This document shows, in pieces, positions 22,701 to 35,262 of a stretch of 64,000 bases of DNA. The first letter of the stretch is position 1. Every line of letters starts with the position of its first letter. The notes below the pieces were generated by a model. That model was not told the origin of the DNA. It was given only the letters and a program-made list of their open reading frames with translations, and made no database searches. The stretch is from Metallyticus violacea (lineage: Eukaryota > Arthropoda > Insecta > Mantodea > Metallyticidae), in contig CM060842.1 in NCBI GenBank assembly GCA_030762175.1, positions 65,464,001 through 65,528,000 on the forward strand. Direction: 5' to 3'. Position numbers and translations under genes: made by a program.

Positions 22701-23114
22701 TGGTACTTGACTGATTGGATAAATGTTTATCATAAATTTTACTGCATTTTCTTAGCTGGCTACCATACTTGTTTAGTGCATTTATTATACTAGAAGCCCA
22801 TTTAAAAGAATATAACAAAGATACACGTGCATTTAGATATAAAGCAGAAAGTTCATAACCAATGTTGAGTACATTTTACGTTTCAACCCTATAACCTCAG
22901 CAACTTCGAAATTTCAAATGACACCTCTACCTTATGATGCGAGGGTAGGTCCGTAAGTTTCCGGTCTCGCCGATAAGGATTATCGCCTTCACAAAAATCC
23001 CTATCTAGTGTCATGACTTATCCGTTAAGTAAATACTTGAGCTGTAACTTCCGGTCTGCTGTGTTCAATTGTTCAGATATAGTTGCATAAAGAAGGTTAT
23101 GTGTAAGATTATTA

Positions 23115-23947
23115 CATGTTCACAATGAAGTATCGAGCTGTTATTACATTCTTCGCGAAAGAAATATTACTCCAAATAAAATTAAACAGCGATTGGACGG
23201 TATATGAGGAAGCATTCCCCTCACTTTCTACCGTAAATGATTGAGGCAAACTTTATCGAATGGGTCGAGAAAGCATTAAAGACGAAGAGCGTGCAGGTCG
23301 ACCCTTGCAGGTGCTCACTCCTGAAAACATTGCTCTTGTGGAAGGAGAGATTATGGAAGACCGGCGGCTCAAAGTTACAGAAATAACAGCAAGGTTGGGC
23401 CTTTCTAAAACAACAGTCCTTCGAATTATTCATGAACATTTAAACATGAATAAGATTAGTGCAAGGTGGGTGCCTAGACTTCTTAACAGCCCAAAAGCAG
23501 CAACGAGTCATCTGTTGTTAGGTATATTTTGAGCTCTGCCGTGGCAACGACAGAGAAGTTCTGCAAACCATTGTTACAGGAGATGAAACTGTGGTCCCTT
23601 ACTATGATCCCTTGTCATAAAGAGAATCAATGGAGTGGCGTAAACCTGGCGAAGCACCGCCTCTAAAAGCCAAGGTCACTCAGTCAACCAAGGAGATCGA
23701 GGCCACAATCTTTTGGGACTGTGAAGGAATACTCTTCATTGACTTTAAGGAGAGGAACACCACAGTAAATGCTGGCCTACTGCACAGAGTACGTGTTTCC
23801 ATCAAAGAGAAAAAGCGGGGAAAGCTGAGTGGTGGTGTGCGCCTTCATCATGATAACGCGCCTGTGCACACAGCTCTTGTTGCAAAGGAAGGTGTCAAGA
23901 AATGTGGCTTCAAGGAGATCGACCATTCACCCTACAGCCCAGATTGA
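23115..23947 (+). pseudogene. mariner DD34D transposase, frameshifted and deleted
   Basis: The N-terminus begins near 23125 (MKYRAVITFFAKE) and is broken by a frameshift before the second open part (23260-23532), which carries GRPLQVLTPENI, the helix-turn-helix DRRLKVTEITARLGLSKTTV and a WVPRLL linker. After another break, VTGDETVVPYYDP holds the first catalytic Asp near 23577-23612. Frame 23630-23947 has TIFWDCEGILFIDF, then HHDNAPVHT with the second Asp, and stops at SPYSPD. The usual continuation LAPSD, with the third Asp 34 residues after the second, is deleted along with the C-terminus. The element ends ~200 bp later. It cannot encode a working enzyme. Confidence 0.93.
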
Positions 23948-24058
23948 AATGGGGATGGGCTGAAATGTTAATCCAAAGATGTGTGAGAAGTGTATTGCAA
24001 TAAAGGGTAACTATATTGAAAAGTGAAGAATAGTTTTTGCCTTTATCATACCTAGAAA

Positions 24059-24113
24059 TGGGACGCTGATGACCTGAGATTTTAAAGAGAGTCCTTAAAT
24101 AAACAAAATAAAA
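24059..24113 (+). mobile_element. SINE-A 3' scrap, 55 bp, inside the mariner
   Basis: Only the terminal block (TGGGACGCTGATGACCTGAG to AAATAAACAAAATAAAA) is present. It is flanked by the perfect 14-bp duplication ATCATACCTAGAAA (24045-24058 and 24114-24127). It therefore inserted as a severely 5'-truncated cDNA into the mariner's 3' end, after the mariner itself had arrived. Confidence 0.93.
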
Positions 24114-24163
24114 ATCATACCTAGAAAATGTTTAGGGCGGAAACTTATGGACCAACCCTTGTA

Positions 24164-27100
24164 CTTGTTCAAATTTTTACAAAAGTACAAAACTATAGGG
24201 AATTTAAAGTAACAGTTTTGTGCTTGGTAATAAATTGTTTCAAAAGTCTTACAAGAAAGAACAGAATGTAAACAGATTAGCGGAGTTCCGAAATTGACTG
24301 CATTTATTTACTGTAGTAATTTATTTACTTTAAAATATAATAAATATGATATTATCGAAGATAAATTATTTTCAGCCTATAACTAACTGGCTTATTTCTT
24401 ATTCTTTCCAAAGTCAAGCAACAATGTTTCAGGTTGCCAGGAAATAACAGAAATAAATAAACAAATAAATGATCATTTTATTCTCTTTAAAATCTAAGTA
24501 TCATAAGGGGGATGAAATTTGAGACTTTACAGTGGGAGTGGCCGAAGAGAGGGTGAAACGAATCAACACTGGTCCCTCAATATATAAAAAGACGTGTTTT
24601 TATTTCAATTGAATTTATTTAATTGAATAGTTATCCGAAGTGAAGCGTTTTGAAATGAAGGCCCTGTATAAAAACTGCACTAATAGAACGGTTTATTCCT
24701 CCCACATATTTAGCAAATATAACCATTTATATTCTCAATGGAGTAAAAATATTATACCGACATAATTTCCACATTGCTAAAACTCTAGAAATACAACTGC
24801 AAATATAAAGGAGTCTTTAATTTCTTTAGAAAGTATGACGAGAGGAAACATTATGTATGTCATCTACTAAAGGGATGCAAAAAATGGAAGACTGAAGTAA
24901 AACCAAAACATTTGAAATGTTCAGTGCTCTAACAATGGTACGCACAGGATTAAAAGTGTAACGTAATAACCAACTTAACGCAATACTGGCGCTGGATTTC
25001 ACCCACTCCATACATGAAGCATGAGTGTTGGATAGCATTGCAGAAATTCAAAGCAAAAACGAGAATCAACCTCAGCTGCAGTTGTTGCTGTTATTGTTTA
25101 CGATGGAACACACCCTGGTGGTCATGTTTGTTAAGACAATGCTACACTGAAACAAACAATTTAATTTTTATCTACTTATTTTGCATTCTTATGAAGTTAC
25201 TACTTCCATAGACTATCGTGTGCAAATTTAAAAATGTGCGCAGGCAGGAATTGCCTTCAGGCATTTTACTGTCAAGACTGTTCTTCATATTTTTCAGCAT
25301 AATAAAGAGGTCCAAGAGATGCAGTTTTTTTCACAAAATAACTCAAAAAGATATTAAAAATATACAAATATTAACAAAAAATATTGAAATCAGCTTTTTC
25401 TTAGACAAAGAATATTTATGAAAATAGTTTGAACATTAAACTGTTACTAAAAATAAAAAGATTGCTACAATGTTAAGCACAAAGTTAATTAATTACTAAT
25501 AATAAATCTAACTGCAATTATGAAAAATGATGGGTTTTGGACAATATGCATTTCTGTAAGATATTCACAAGTTCAATAGGTCATCCCACAAAGCATTTTA
25601 CATATAATTTATAATTGGCAAATTAGTATCTGCTTATTGCAACACATAGGTATCCTTAAATAAAATGTCTATACGGATCGTTTAGAATTGTCATTTTTAA
25701 ACATTTTGGTGCCTTAAGGCGAGCAGTTAGTAATCTGAGGTTTTGGTACCGCCTCGAGACCATGATAGGTTTTGTTTGCCCTGTGGCCTCCACTGCATGA
25801 AGTCCGTCTGCTTTGTTACACAGTACGAACAGTTAAGTGTCGGCACAGTTGATGTTCTCCTAAATCCGCTTCTAAGTTGGGTGTAGTTCTCAATGACTTT
25901 ATCACTACATGGCATTCACTGCTTGAAAGATGATTTAGGATGTAACATAACATGTGATTGATAAGTCGTAATCTACCAAAAATATACAAACAAAAAAAAA
26001 AAACAGCACATCACCTTTGAAAAACGACAGCTATACAATGGATTGAAAACTGGTAATTTGCAAAACGGAAGAGAATTAAGGCTGAATATGATATCGGTGC
26101 AGCATTAAATTGGTGGATGTTTATAAATTTGATATAAAGAATAGCCAATGATCGATAGTAAAATACATGTGCATCTTTTAATTCTAAGGAAAATGTTTGT
26201 TTCTGTTACCTCTCCAATGTTACAAAAGAAACCTTGATTTTCCATGTTTAGCCACCGTAAAATGTTTCACTACCATGTGAATATATATGTCAAAACTCCG
26301 TATCTTCTATATTTTAATGGCGGGTATTTAGTTACATGCAGTTTTAAAAATGTTTAAAGTCCAATTGCATATTTTCATACTACTGTGGAAGGATTTTTAT
26401 ACCAACGATATTCAACAATTTCACATTTGTGGTTGTTTCTGTGCTTTAAAAAAATCGATTAAAATATCTGTAATCCAAATGTTTTTAACAAACCAAATAA
26501 GTATATATTTAAACCAATATTGCAAAGTTGTTTCCTTCTTACAAAAAATGCATCATTCCTCAAACTCTGTTGGTTTTATAGAATTAGCCGAACACGATAA
26601 TGCTCAAGTGGTTCAATCTCATGGCTTACTAGCTTCAATTAATTTAAGTCTGAATTTTGACATTCTTATTATGAGTTATATACACCGTTATTTATCATAA
26701 AAATTCCAGCTATATTTTAGAAATATGCTTACCTTTTCAACAAAGCATTTGTTTATCAGATCACAAATCTTGGAGGAAAAAAAAAAGTTTCTTACTAGAT
26801 GAAGCTAAGAAAATGATACACCGCAGGTAAACTGTTGCGAAAATTATGCAACTATACATGGGGAATTTATTATATATAAATGATAGTGTGAATATTAATG
26901 ATTAAACCATTCAATAAAAACTATTGTGCAATGGCAAGATTATTCAACAATTTATCGCTCACCAGTTGTAGCCTCCGTAGCGCTGAACATAACTTCACTA
27001 TGAATAAAAATAAGTTTAAACTTTAACTCAAAAGCGAACTAATAAAACTTTCCTTGCCACAATTATGTATGCTTTCTTTAAACTAACGTTGCAGCCGACA

Positions 27101-28205
27101 TTTTATTTAAATTAATCAATCGTGTTAATTTTACGATAAAATGTCTTATACATTCAGCATTGAGAGCATGAATACTGTTGATACTGATTCGGCATATAAA
27201 TGTTTTAAAAAGTCTCAATATTATTAATTATTTATTAATCGTAAACACAGTTTCAAGAAATGAAAGGAGATTTTTTTTTTAAAAACGTGAGATAAGAGTT
27301 GATACAAAAAGAGAAAAGGGATAATCAGATAATTGGGAATCTTATATGACGACCGGTTTAAAGTAAGCAAGCTGACAACAAGAGTACTGTAATGAATAAT
27401 GGCAATAAAACACGTTGCCAGGAGAACGTAATTCAATAATTAAACAAATAAACTGCTGTTTAATATTCATTATTACGAAGTTGAAAATTTTAGTTAGATA
27501 ATGGATCAATGTTTCGGTTTAAAACTAGTATAATGCTCATAAAATATTATAATCATACAATACCCCAAAACAACGCATAAAATAGTTGACAATTGTTAAA
27601 TAAATTATACATGTCGTTTAATCTGTTGTAAACCGGCCCAAACTATTTTTAATGCTTTAAAATCATGTTCTATTTTTGATTATTTAGGAGCCATTTCTCT
27701 GGGGGCGGCATCCTGCTCCATGGGAGAAAATAGCAGTTTTGATTATTTTTACTCATTACAAAAGAAGAAGAAGAAAAAGGAGGAGGAAGTATTTTCTAAA
27801 TATTGCGCTATAAGTGTGACTTTTAATTTTTATTTATTTCTGAGTTTCTATTTACTTATATCTGAATTTTTCCATGTGCGAAAATCATGTACTGAAGCAT
27901 CAATGCTTATAAATGCTTATTTTGCTGTCGCGGTAGTAATTACATTGACGTTCGTAAATTGTTTCCTATTTATATAATTATCTCCACGATTTAATGGTTT
28001 CCTGCAGTAGACAGCTTCAATTGCAAATGGATTTTTTAAACCATGTTCAAAAAGCATCGACAGTTTTAGGAAATTTAATCCACGCGTTAGCTCTAGCACT
28101 AATGCAGCCGTTGCATTATAAATGGTCTTTTATACGGTACAGTAATGTATTACTAATCTTTTCTAACATTCGTCTGAAACTCTGGACCACCTACAAACCT
28201 CAGTA
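24164..28205. other. no gene recognised, AT-rich
   Basis: The longest open frame (26350-26700, 116 codons, plus) is hydrophobic-rich and unassigned. A minus-strand frame at 24826-25038 and one at 25727-25915 are also unassigned. No transposon ends or RNA genes were recognised. Confidence 0.45.
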
Positions 28206-29011
28206 CACGATGACCCAATGAAATATGACGACTTTCAAAACCTTCTCGTGGGACACTCGTATAGAATTAAATAAAAATATTTTTCAACGAACATGTAGTA
28301 CAATGCAATTTATTAATTCGAACTTATTTTTTAAAAATCACATTTTTTTAAGTGGGCTCCATGACAACGAACACGTTCGTGTAATCGGCTCGGGAAGTTT
28401 ACCATAACTTGCTGCAATAAAACATGATCAATGTAGCTCATTTCACGAATTACGTTTTCTTTTAACTGTATGATGGTCCGTGGCCTGTCGCGGTACACTA
28501 TACTTTTCAAGTATCCCCATAAAACAGTCTGCAGCCGTCAGCTCGGGCTGGCCAGGCAACATCAGCAAATCGAGCAATTATGCGTACAGGAAGCAGGATT
28601 TGCAGATTGTTCATCCACCTGAAAGTCCAGTGTTGCAGCATTTCTGGCACATTAAATTCTACCCTAAATCTTCTATGAGCGTAGGAGATTGACTTAGATT
28701 CAATAAATCTTGTAACAACAAATTCATGTTTCTCAATTATCAATACCGTTATTTACTAATTGGACAGAATAAATTGCATTTTTGGAAAGTTACATAGCAA
28801 CCAATACCATTACTGTAACGCAAAATTGCTAGAAACGGCAGCATTTTGAAAATCGTCACTCCATTGGGGTTACTTTTGATTTTTAAAAAATTAGTTAAGA
28901 TTAATAAATTGCATTGTGCTACTTGTTCCTTGAAAAAGTGTTTTTATTTAATGCTATACGAGTGTCCCACAAGAAGGTTCTGAAAACGACATATTCCATT
29001 GGGTCACCCTG
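28206..29011 (-). mobile_element. internally deleted DUF4817-type element with long terminal repeats
   Basis: An 806-bp element flanked by TA on both sides (28204-28205, 29012-29013). Terminal inverted repeats extend ~135 bp. Both ends carry TGACCCAATG, TGGGACACTCGTATAG, ATTAAATAAAAA, ACAATGCAATTTATTAAT and TTTTTTAAAAATCA. Between them only the two extremes of a transposase remain. Confidence 0.93.
28400..28743 (-). pseudogene. DUF4817-type transposase, N- and C-terminal ends joined by deletion
   Basis: The frame begins with FVVTRFIESKSISYAHRRFR and VEFNVP, the DUF4817 helix-turn-helix start. Within ~25 residues it jumps to WPARADGCRLFYGD, which corresponds to the third-Asp block usually reading like W-P-A-R-S-P-D-L-T plus A-A-D-F-F-L-W-G-Y. 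Shifted frames below it continue the C-terminus to about 28400. The whole central catalytic region with the first two Asp residues is gone. The copy may have been moved in trans as a non-autonomous derivative. Confidence 0.8.
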
Positions 29012-31381
29012 TACACTGTCCTTGTCCAAATGATATAATGCCTCCTCTAGTTTTCCCCTTTAACCCAAACATTATAGTCTTGATATATTTCCATCTTGAC
29101 GCCATGAATACACTTTTATGGCACTTAAATGATTCATAAATTGATTGGGTATGTTATGACCAAACACATTTTAATTTAAGAATAAACTCACCGCTGGAAG
29201 AATAGGCTCTTTTACGCTTTTATTCATACAATTAATATGTTTGTGCTCCCTATTCGAGTGTAAACTCTAGAATTACTTTGTACTCGAAACTAAGTTTATA
29301 TTTCAATTTGTTGAACATGACCACAGTCGCTTTTATTCATACTATCAATTGAGTTAATTTCCTTTCATTTTTCGCCTGTAAAAGCAAAAAAACTGCAACA
29401 ACCGTGCGACGTTCTCTCTATGTGGAGAGACGTTACCTCTACATAAAGCATGCCAACAGGGTAATGAGTAGCACTGAAGAAGCTCTCTTCACGGTTCGGA
29501 CGATTAACCTCCATAAGACTTGGCTGGTAGCCATCCCGTCCTTCCGTGGGCACGGAATTATCACCTCTGGCGCAGGGAAAAGCTTAAAAATATGCGATAT
29601 GCATTTGCAAACAGGTAACCCCAAAAGTGAGCCCCTCATTACAAAGGCGTTTCACAACATTCGCCGATGATTCAAGCCCCTGCAATGACGTAAGGTTGTG
29701 GAAAAGAGAGAGCATGCATTATGCTGTAATTCGTCTTCACAGAGTCATCATGTCGCATGGGAAACAGAAAAGCAGGAGCTATTTCCTTGCATCATTTTTA
29801 CTCTGATTACTAATTACTATTTTTATTATTTTAATAATCGTGAAAGGTGACATGTCGCGTTGATGCTTCAGCGAACCACGGCAAAGCTTTATGAGATTAA
29901 AACAGTTAAAATCTCCCTGGCTGTTTTAACTATAACACAGGCCGTGAAAGCCTAAGAAGTACTTTATGTGGTTTGTGGTAAGTTTTCAGATACAGAAGGC
30001 GAGAGGAACGCAGGTTTGTAAACACAACGTCCAACGAGTTGCTTTGTGCTCTGGAGTGCTGCATTTTTATCAGCATTAATGAACAAGGACACATGAAAAA
30101 GGAAAGCATAATTCTTGAATAATATTCTCAAATAATAGCATTCCCCATTAATTAAATAAATAGTCAACTGTCTACCAGAATTCGACCATTGCAGTAGCTG
30201 AGAGCTGTGCTGCAATATACATTTAAAAGCTCGTGTTCGTAACTTACAGTAATGCATTTCTCTACGTCATAACTTGTTCCATATCACCAAACTAGCAAAA
30301 CTCATTACAGGAAACATGATGTATATTCCACAAGGCACCAACAGATCATCTATTTCGTACCTCTCTGCCATATTTGCAAGACAGATTTCGATACCTGATC
30401 AGATGAATGAGATGCTAAAGAATATGGTGTTACGATGCACCTCACAGCTTCTTTAACGAAAATAAATAAATGTTTCATATTACAAATATATTAGGCGTAA
30501 CTTAAACATTACTTAACGCCCTTTGTCCACATAAAAAGTATTCCACTGTTAAATGCTCAAAGAAATCTCAAATAGACTTGATTCCTGAATATTCAAAAGT
30601 TTAAGGGATGAAAGTCTTCCCCTACACCAACTGTTAAATGTCCATGCTGATAGCACTTCAAAAACAGCCAATTTATTTTCATCTATTTCTCGAATATTTC
30701 ATAACAGAGTTAAATGTTTACGAAACAAAACTAAACTGTAGAGACTTTTAATGCCAATGGGCTCAAAATAGAATTCCAGTTACATGTATAATTTTAAAAC
30801 TGTTCACAGAGCACTGTCATTTCGGCATCTCCGAAATTCATTGGTACAGAAGCCTAGAAGATAACCATACCCAGTATTTGAGAACTATGAGGTGTTTTTA
30901 AAATAAGGCACAGATGAAGTATATAATATACACTTTCTCCCAATGTTTTTAAAAGCTGATGGAAGTCTTTACAATTTAGCCTCCCCCCCCCCCCCCCGGC
31001 TCCTGAGCGAAATTGTTAAAAAACGTTTTAAACTTATGCAATTTACAAGTTAAAGTACGTGAATCTCCCAAGCGCCTTGAAACGATGTGTGTGGCCCATG
31101 TGCTACTTTGGCTGTAGCTAGTGGGCGTTGCCAGCTGATGCAGCCACAGGTGGTCCAGAATCTTAAAAGCTCGCAGTATTACAGTGGCGGCGTCTCATTT
31201 CCCATAATTTGCAAATTGCTTATCTAACGAGAAAATGAAATCGTAGCGTTCGTTTGTATAAAAAGTACTAGGGAGTGCAATTTATTTAGATTGAATAACC
31301 ATTTAGACGTGAAGATTTCCTCTGCTAATATATTATTGCATATACATTATCACAGCCCTGAATCTCAGGCATTTATTTTGG
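29012..31381. other. no gene recognised
   Basis: Contains a GC-richer stretch at 29400-29670, open on both strands for 60-90 codons but with no recognised family, and a 15-C run at 30983-30997. Other open frames are short and unassigned. Confidence 0.45.
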
Positions 31382-31762
31382 TTAAAATAGACAGACAAAA
31401 AGGCACTTAAAATAAGCAGTAATATCATTAAAATATACATTTAAGATATATATTTTCTTTATCATATAATTAAAGTACTTACGCTTAACTTTTTTCTTAG
31501 TTACAAGCAACAAGATGTTTTTCAAGGTATCAACTGCCATAGTCAGCCGCTTGTCAGAGAGAACGTTTTTCATTGTGGAAATAGAACGTTCTACTGAAGT
31601 GACTGGAGCATATTTAAAACAAACTATTTCTGAAGGACTCATACCAGTTACAACAGAACATTCACCTTTCAGAGCTTCATGGAAATACTTATAAAGGCAA
31701 AGAAAAGTAATTTTGAATAGTCCTGGCGAATGAGCAAAAGGTGCGCAGTGGTCTGTTGGAGT
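31382..31762 (-). pseudogene. hAT-type C-terminal dimerisation fragment, possible exon
   Basis: An uninterrupted minus-strand frame of about 126 codons. It contains MSPSEIVCFKYAPVTSVERS and STMKNVLSDKRLTM, the C-terminal region of hAT transposases and CGGBP1-like proteins (usual form KYAPVTSVDVERSFS; here D-V is missing). The likely part ends in VTKKKVK at a consensus splice donor GTAAGT (31477-31482). A pyrimidine-rich CGCCAG acceptor ends at 31723. These bound a 240-bp stretch (31483-31722) that begins and ends in the same codon phase. It could be a transposon scrap with chance splice sites or an exon of a domesticated gene. No other hAT domain is seen nearby. Confidence 0.55.
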
Positions 31763-33229
31763 TCATTTCCTGTTTATGCGTTTATAAAGGGATCAGGTTA
31801 ATATCGCTCTTACTTCCGTACTAAACGCATTGTTGGGAAGGTTTATTGCACAACAATACCGTTTTCATCTTTCTCGCTTGCAAGTGTTTGTTACATTTAT
31901 GCAGCTGAGAAGTTATTTCCATTACACATTTCCTAGAATTCTCTGGTGCAGATCGATACTAGGCAATTCGCCAGCACTATTCAAAATTACAGCACTTCCT
32001 TCATCCTCTCTATTTCTTGGTACTCGAATGCCCGAGAATGCCGCGCGTTTCTTTCACTAAAAATGTTCTGCTATTTAAAGAACTTAAGGTAAATAGGTTG
32101 AGAAGAAAGTTTTGGAATATTTTAAAAGAAATAAACGTATAACATGATTCTCAATAGAGCTTTTTGTACGGTGAACATGCCATTTAATTTTATGACTTTT
32201 TCACTTCGATATATTGAAATTCTTAACATTTTTTGAAATGCGTCAATAATCGCAGAAAAAAAATACATAACGATCCAAAACAGGCCAAAAAAGGAGGGGG
32301 CTTTAAACTTAAAAAAAAAAAGACAAAATAGAAAATGCCTCTAGCAACCCCAAATGTATGGAAACATGTTTACTTCTATGTTACTCTTAAATGTATCCAT
32401 CCAGGTGTAAAGGCATTTTACCTAACTTCCGGCGCTAAACATTATTTAAATTAATATATTTTAAAAAAAATATTTGAATAATTTTCCCAATTTTACACAA
32501 GACTCCCGAAAATGAATGACTGAAAACTCTATTGGTAGGCACTTTTCATTTGTTCAATGAAAGGGGGATCCTGTTCGCTAACTACGTCAAGGAAGACTTC
32601 TTATAATAATCCAACAATATTATGCATGGTCCATTTTCATAGTTTGTATCATGTAGCAATCGTGTTGTTATTTTAAATCTATGTATATAATTATATTCCG
32701 CCAAAAAAAAAAAGAAGAGTATGTGGTATTAGCAGTATTCTCAGACGCAAAGCAGCAGGGGGGGGGGGGGATAGTAATGTGAAAAGGCAAACATCTCTGT
32801 CATAAACTGTGCTTCCCCATGTAGGGTAGTATGTAACAATTAACCTTCATATATTAATCATGAAGTGTTGCAAGATCAGGAAGACATTATTCTTTCCCCG
32901 AAAGAAGATATTAGGCCTTCATTACGATGGTGACAAGTTCATTTACATAGATGTGACTTGAGATTGAAGAGACCATATGACAAATTTCTCAGGCCTCTCT
33001 TTGCAATGGCCTGCCGTAGATCTATATTTTTCAACTCTACCACTGAATACTACGCTCCTCAAAAACTACAAAATAGTATTCCGACGTATGTGAACAAACC
33101 TTTAGATTCATGAAATAACCACTGCACTTGCCTAATGAACTGAACGTCCAAATATATAACAATCCCTAACATTTTGACCAACGTTCCAAGTGCGCTTTAT
33201 CTGAGCACTGTTTATCAAAAGTTGCCAGG
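31763..33229. other. no gene recognised
   Basis: AT-rich. It holds a 76-codon plus frame (31830-32060), unassigned, and a 13-G run (32758-32770). Confidence 0.45.
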
Positions 33230-33965
33230 TGTGACGATATGTCAAATTTGTAGGTATATTGTGACAGTTAGTTGCTTCACATAACTTACCAAATATGTCA
33301 CATGTGACACATAAAATTGTACTTATTACCAAGTAAATTGCTATTTCATAAAGCCCACAATTATGTAAAGACGAATGAATGTTGTTATGATCATAGAAGC
33401 ATTAATATTTACTTTCATTGCGTTGATATCATAATAAATTACATTATATCGCAATATAAAAAAGACGAATTGCAATGTATTTGATAATACGTATCAACTA
33501 TTAGAATCACTTATCACAATATTATCATTATTAAAAGAATGATCACAAACGATAAGTTAGTTATGGCCGACATTGTTAATCAGCTACAAAATAAACGTTA
33601 GATAAGTTATGGGAGTATTGAAGAAAACACAATAATTAAACTTCTAATAAAAATTTAACTTTCTGCATGTTTATTATCTCACAGGCACTATTGTTTTTCG
33701 CATTAAGGCTAAAGTAATCGTATCAATATCACAAATTGCACGTCGCTGTCGCACATGTTATGACAGGTAAACATTCTCTATCGAATTTGCTTTACAATTT
33801 TACAAATATGTCAGTTTGTGTAACAGTTTTGTGTTTCATTCAACAAATATGTCAAAATATTTCTGACAAATTGTCACTTTGTGTCACACTAAAAGTTTTA
33901 TGAAAACAATATGACAAATTTGTTGTAACAATTCTCTAAACTTGGCATGCTTTATGAAATCGAAA
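33230..33965. repeat. cluster of TGTCA/TGACA motifs, possible MITE
   Basis: About ten TGTCA or TGACA words occur, several as AAATATGTCA (near 33290, 33805, 33845) or paired as TGTCACATGTGACA. ATTTCATAAAGC near 33341 and its inverse GCTTTATGAAAT near 33949 could be terminal repeats of a ~620-bp element, though the motif cluster spreads left of that. Subterminal motif clusters are typical of transposase binding regions. Confidence 0.35.
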
Positions 33966-35205
33966 CTTGTCTAGTGAATTGTAAAACTATTACCTTGTCG
34001 ACCTTTAGGAAAGACTCCAGGTTCTTTACTTTCGGTTTTAGAGCGAGAAAGGCCATTAGTGAAATGCGACTATTATTTTGGAGCACAGCAATAGTATTAT
34101 TTGTTTAATCTTTATTCTTATGATCTTTGCTACACAGTACAGTGACTAACTCTCAAAGCTACCTACGCATTTTTCCCCATTTAATTTTGCGGCACTTATC
34201 GGTTACATTTAGTTGTGATCTCTACCTATACATATATGACAAGACATGTGTTTTCAATGGCAGTTCAGAATGGGGAAACTTGCATGCTCCACGCTGTTAC
34301 ACCGAACTTTGGACATGACAAGGAACCTTGTTAGTCAAAGAAATATTTCTCGTGTTCAGTCGAGAATCGAACCCTGGAACCTAAGCAGACAGTATTACTT
34401 TACTTTATACGTACATTATATTAACGTTCTCAATTTTTTACTGTTTATTTTTGGCAACATAAAATCAAGAATAAAATAAAATGTTCCTTCAAGAACGAAC
34501 TTCTGCTTTCCAAACGCTTAAGAAAATTGTTACACTCATGCATTAATATATATAAAAAAAATCCATTTTCGGCACAATACATGCCTAAAATAACTGAGCT
34601 ACAGATATGAATTAAATAACGATGTTTAAAACTGTCCAAAAACTGACCGCCTCTTTATGCAGCTATATTTTATTTTATATATTACAAATCCATATAAGAA
34701 TGCGTTGAAAGCAATCTGTTACTCTTGGCTGAATAATGCTTAGCTAGGAATAATCCTGTTATGATTTGGATATTCTCTCAGCTTAACAAAATTATATTAC
34801 ATCCCCCTTTATATAATCCTCTCTTCATAAAATAATTAAAGACGAGAAAGTAACAACACAAATCTTAAAAATAAGATTGACATTTAATCTAACAAAAAGG
34901 TCATTACAACACTTAAAGAATGAAATCGTACTCGAGTATTAGGAGTTAAGGCCTTGGAACTTAAAGAATTTGAGAATACGTAAAGAAGTACCTAGTATTC
35001 TTGATCAACTCTAAGAATAAAATACAATGTTCTAATGTCTTTATGGAGATAAATGAGTTTATATTCCTAATTTTTAAGGTATTAGTTTTAAGAAAAAGCG
35101 GTAATAGATTTAATTATTAATAATGTATTGAAAATTCAGAAATTTAGAACTTGTTTTTGTTTAGAGGATGTCAAAGTTTACTTCTATGATGTAATTGAAG
35201 TTTTA

Positions 35206-35208
<3 letters not shown>
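33966..35208. other. no gene recognised
   Basis: A minus-strand tRNA-like T-arm (TCGAGAATCGAACCCTGG near 34361) may be a decayed SINE head. Nothing else identified. Confidence 0.4.
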
Positions 35209-35261
<53 letters not shown>

Positions 35262-35262
35262 T
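35209..35262. repeat. (ATT)n microsatellite
   Basis: About 17 ATT units. Confidence 0.95.

Larger units (their letters stand above)
22938..24163 (+). mobile_element. mariner element with both terminal repeats
   Basis: The left end has GAGGGTAGGTCCGTAAGTTT. The right end, reverse-complemented, has AAGGGTTGGTCCATAAGTTT. The repeats continue for ~27 bp with few mismatches. The element is ~1.23 kb including a 71-bp later SINE insertion with its duplication. TA target bases are present on the right (24162-24163) and decayed on the left. The transposase is broken (separate entry). Confidence 0.92.

Noticed and set aside
26350..26700. 116-codon plus-strand frame
   Set aside because: AT-driven hydrophobic composition, no domain, no splice or promoter context; left as unassigned sequence.
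29365..29670. Overlapping 60-88-codon frames in a GC-richer patch
   Set aside because: Open on both strands, unrecognised, and no splice or promoter evidence strong enough to propose an exon.
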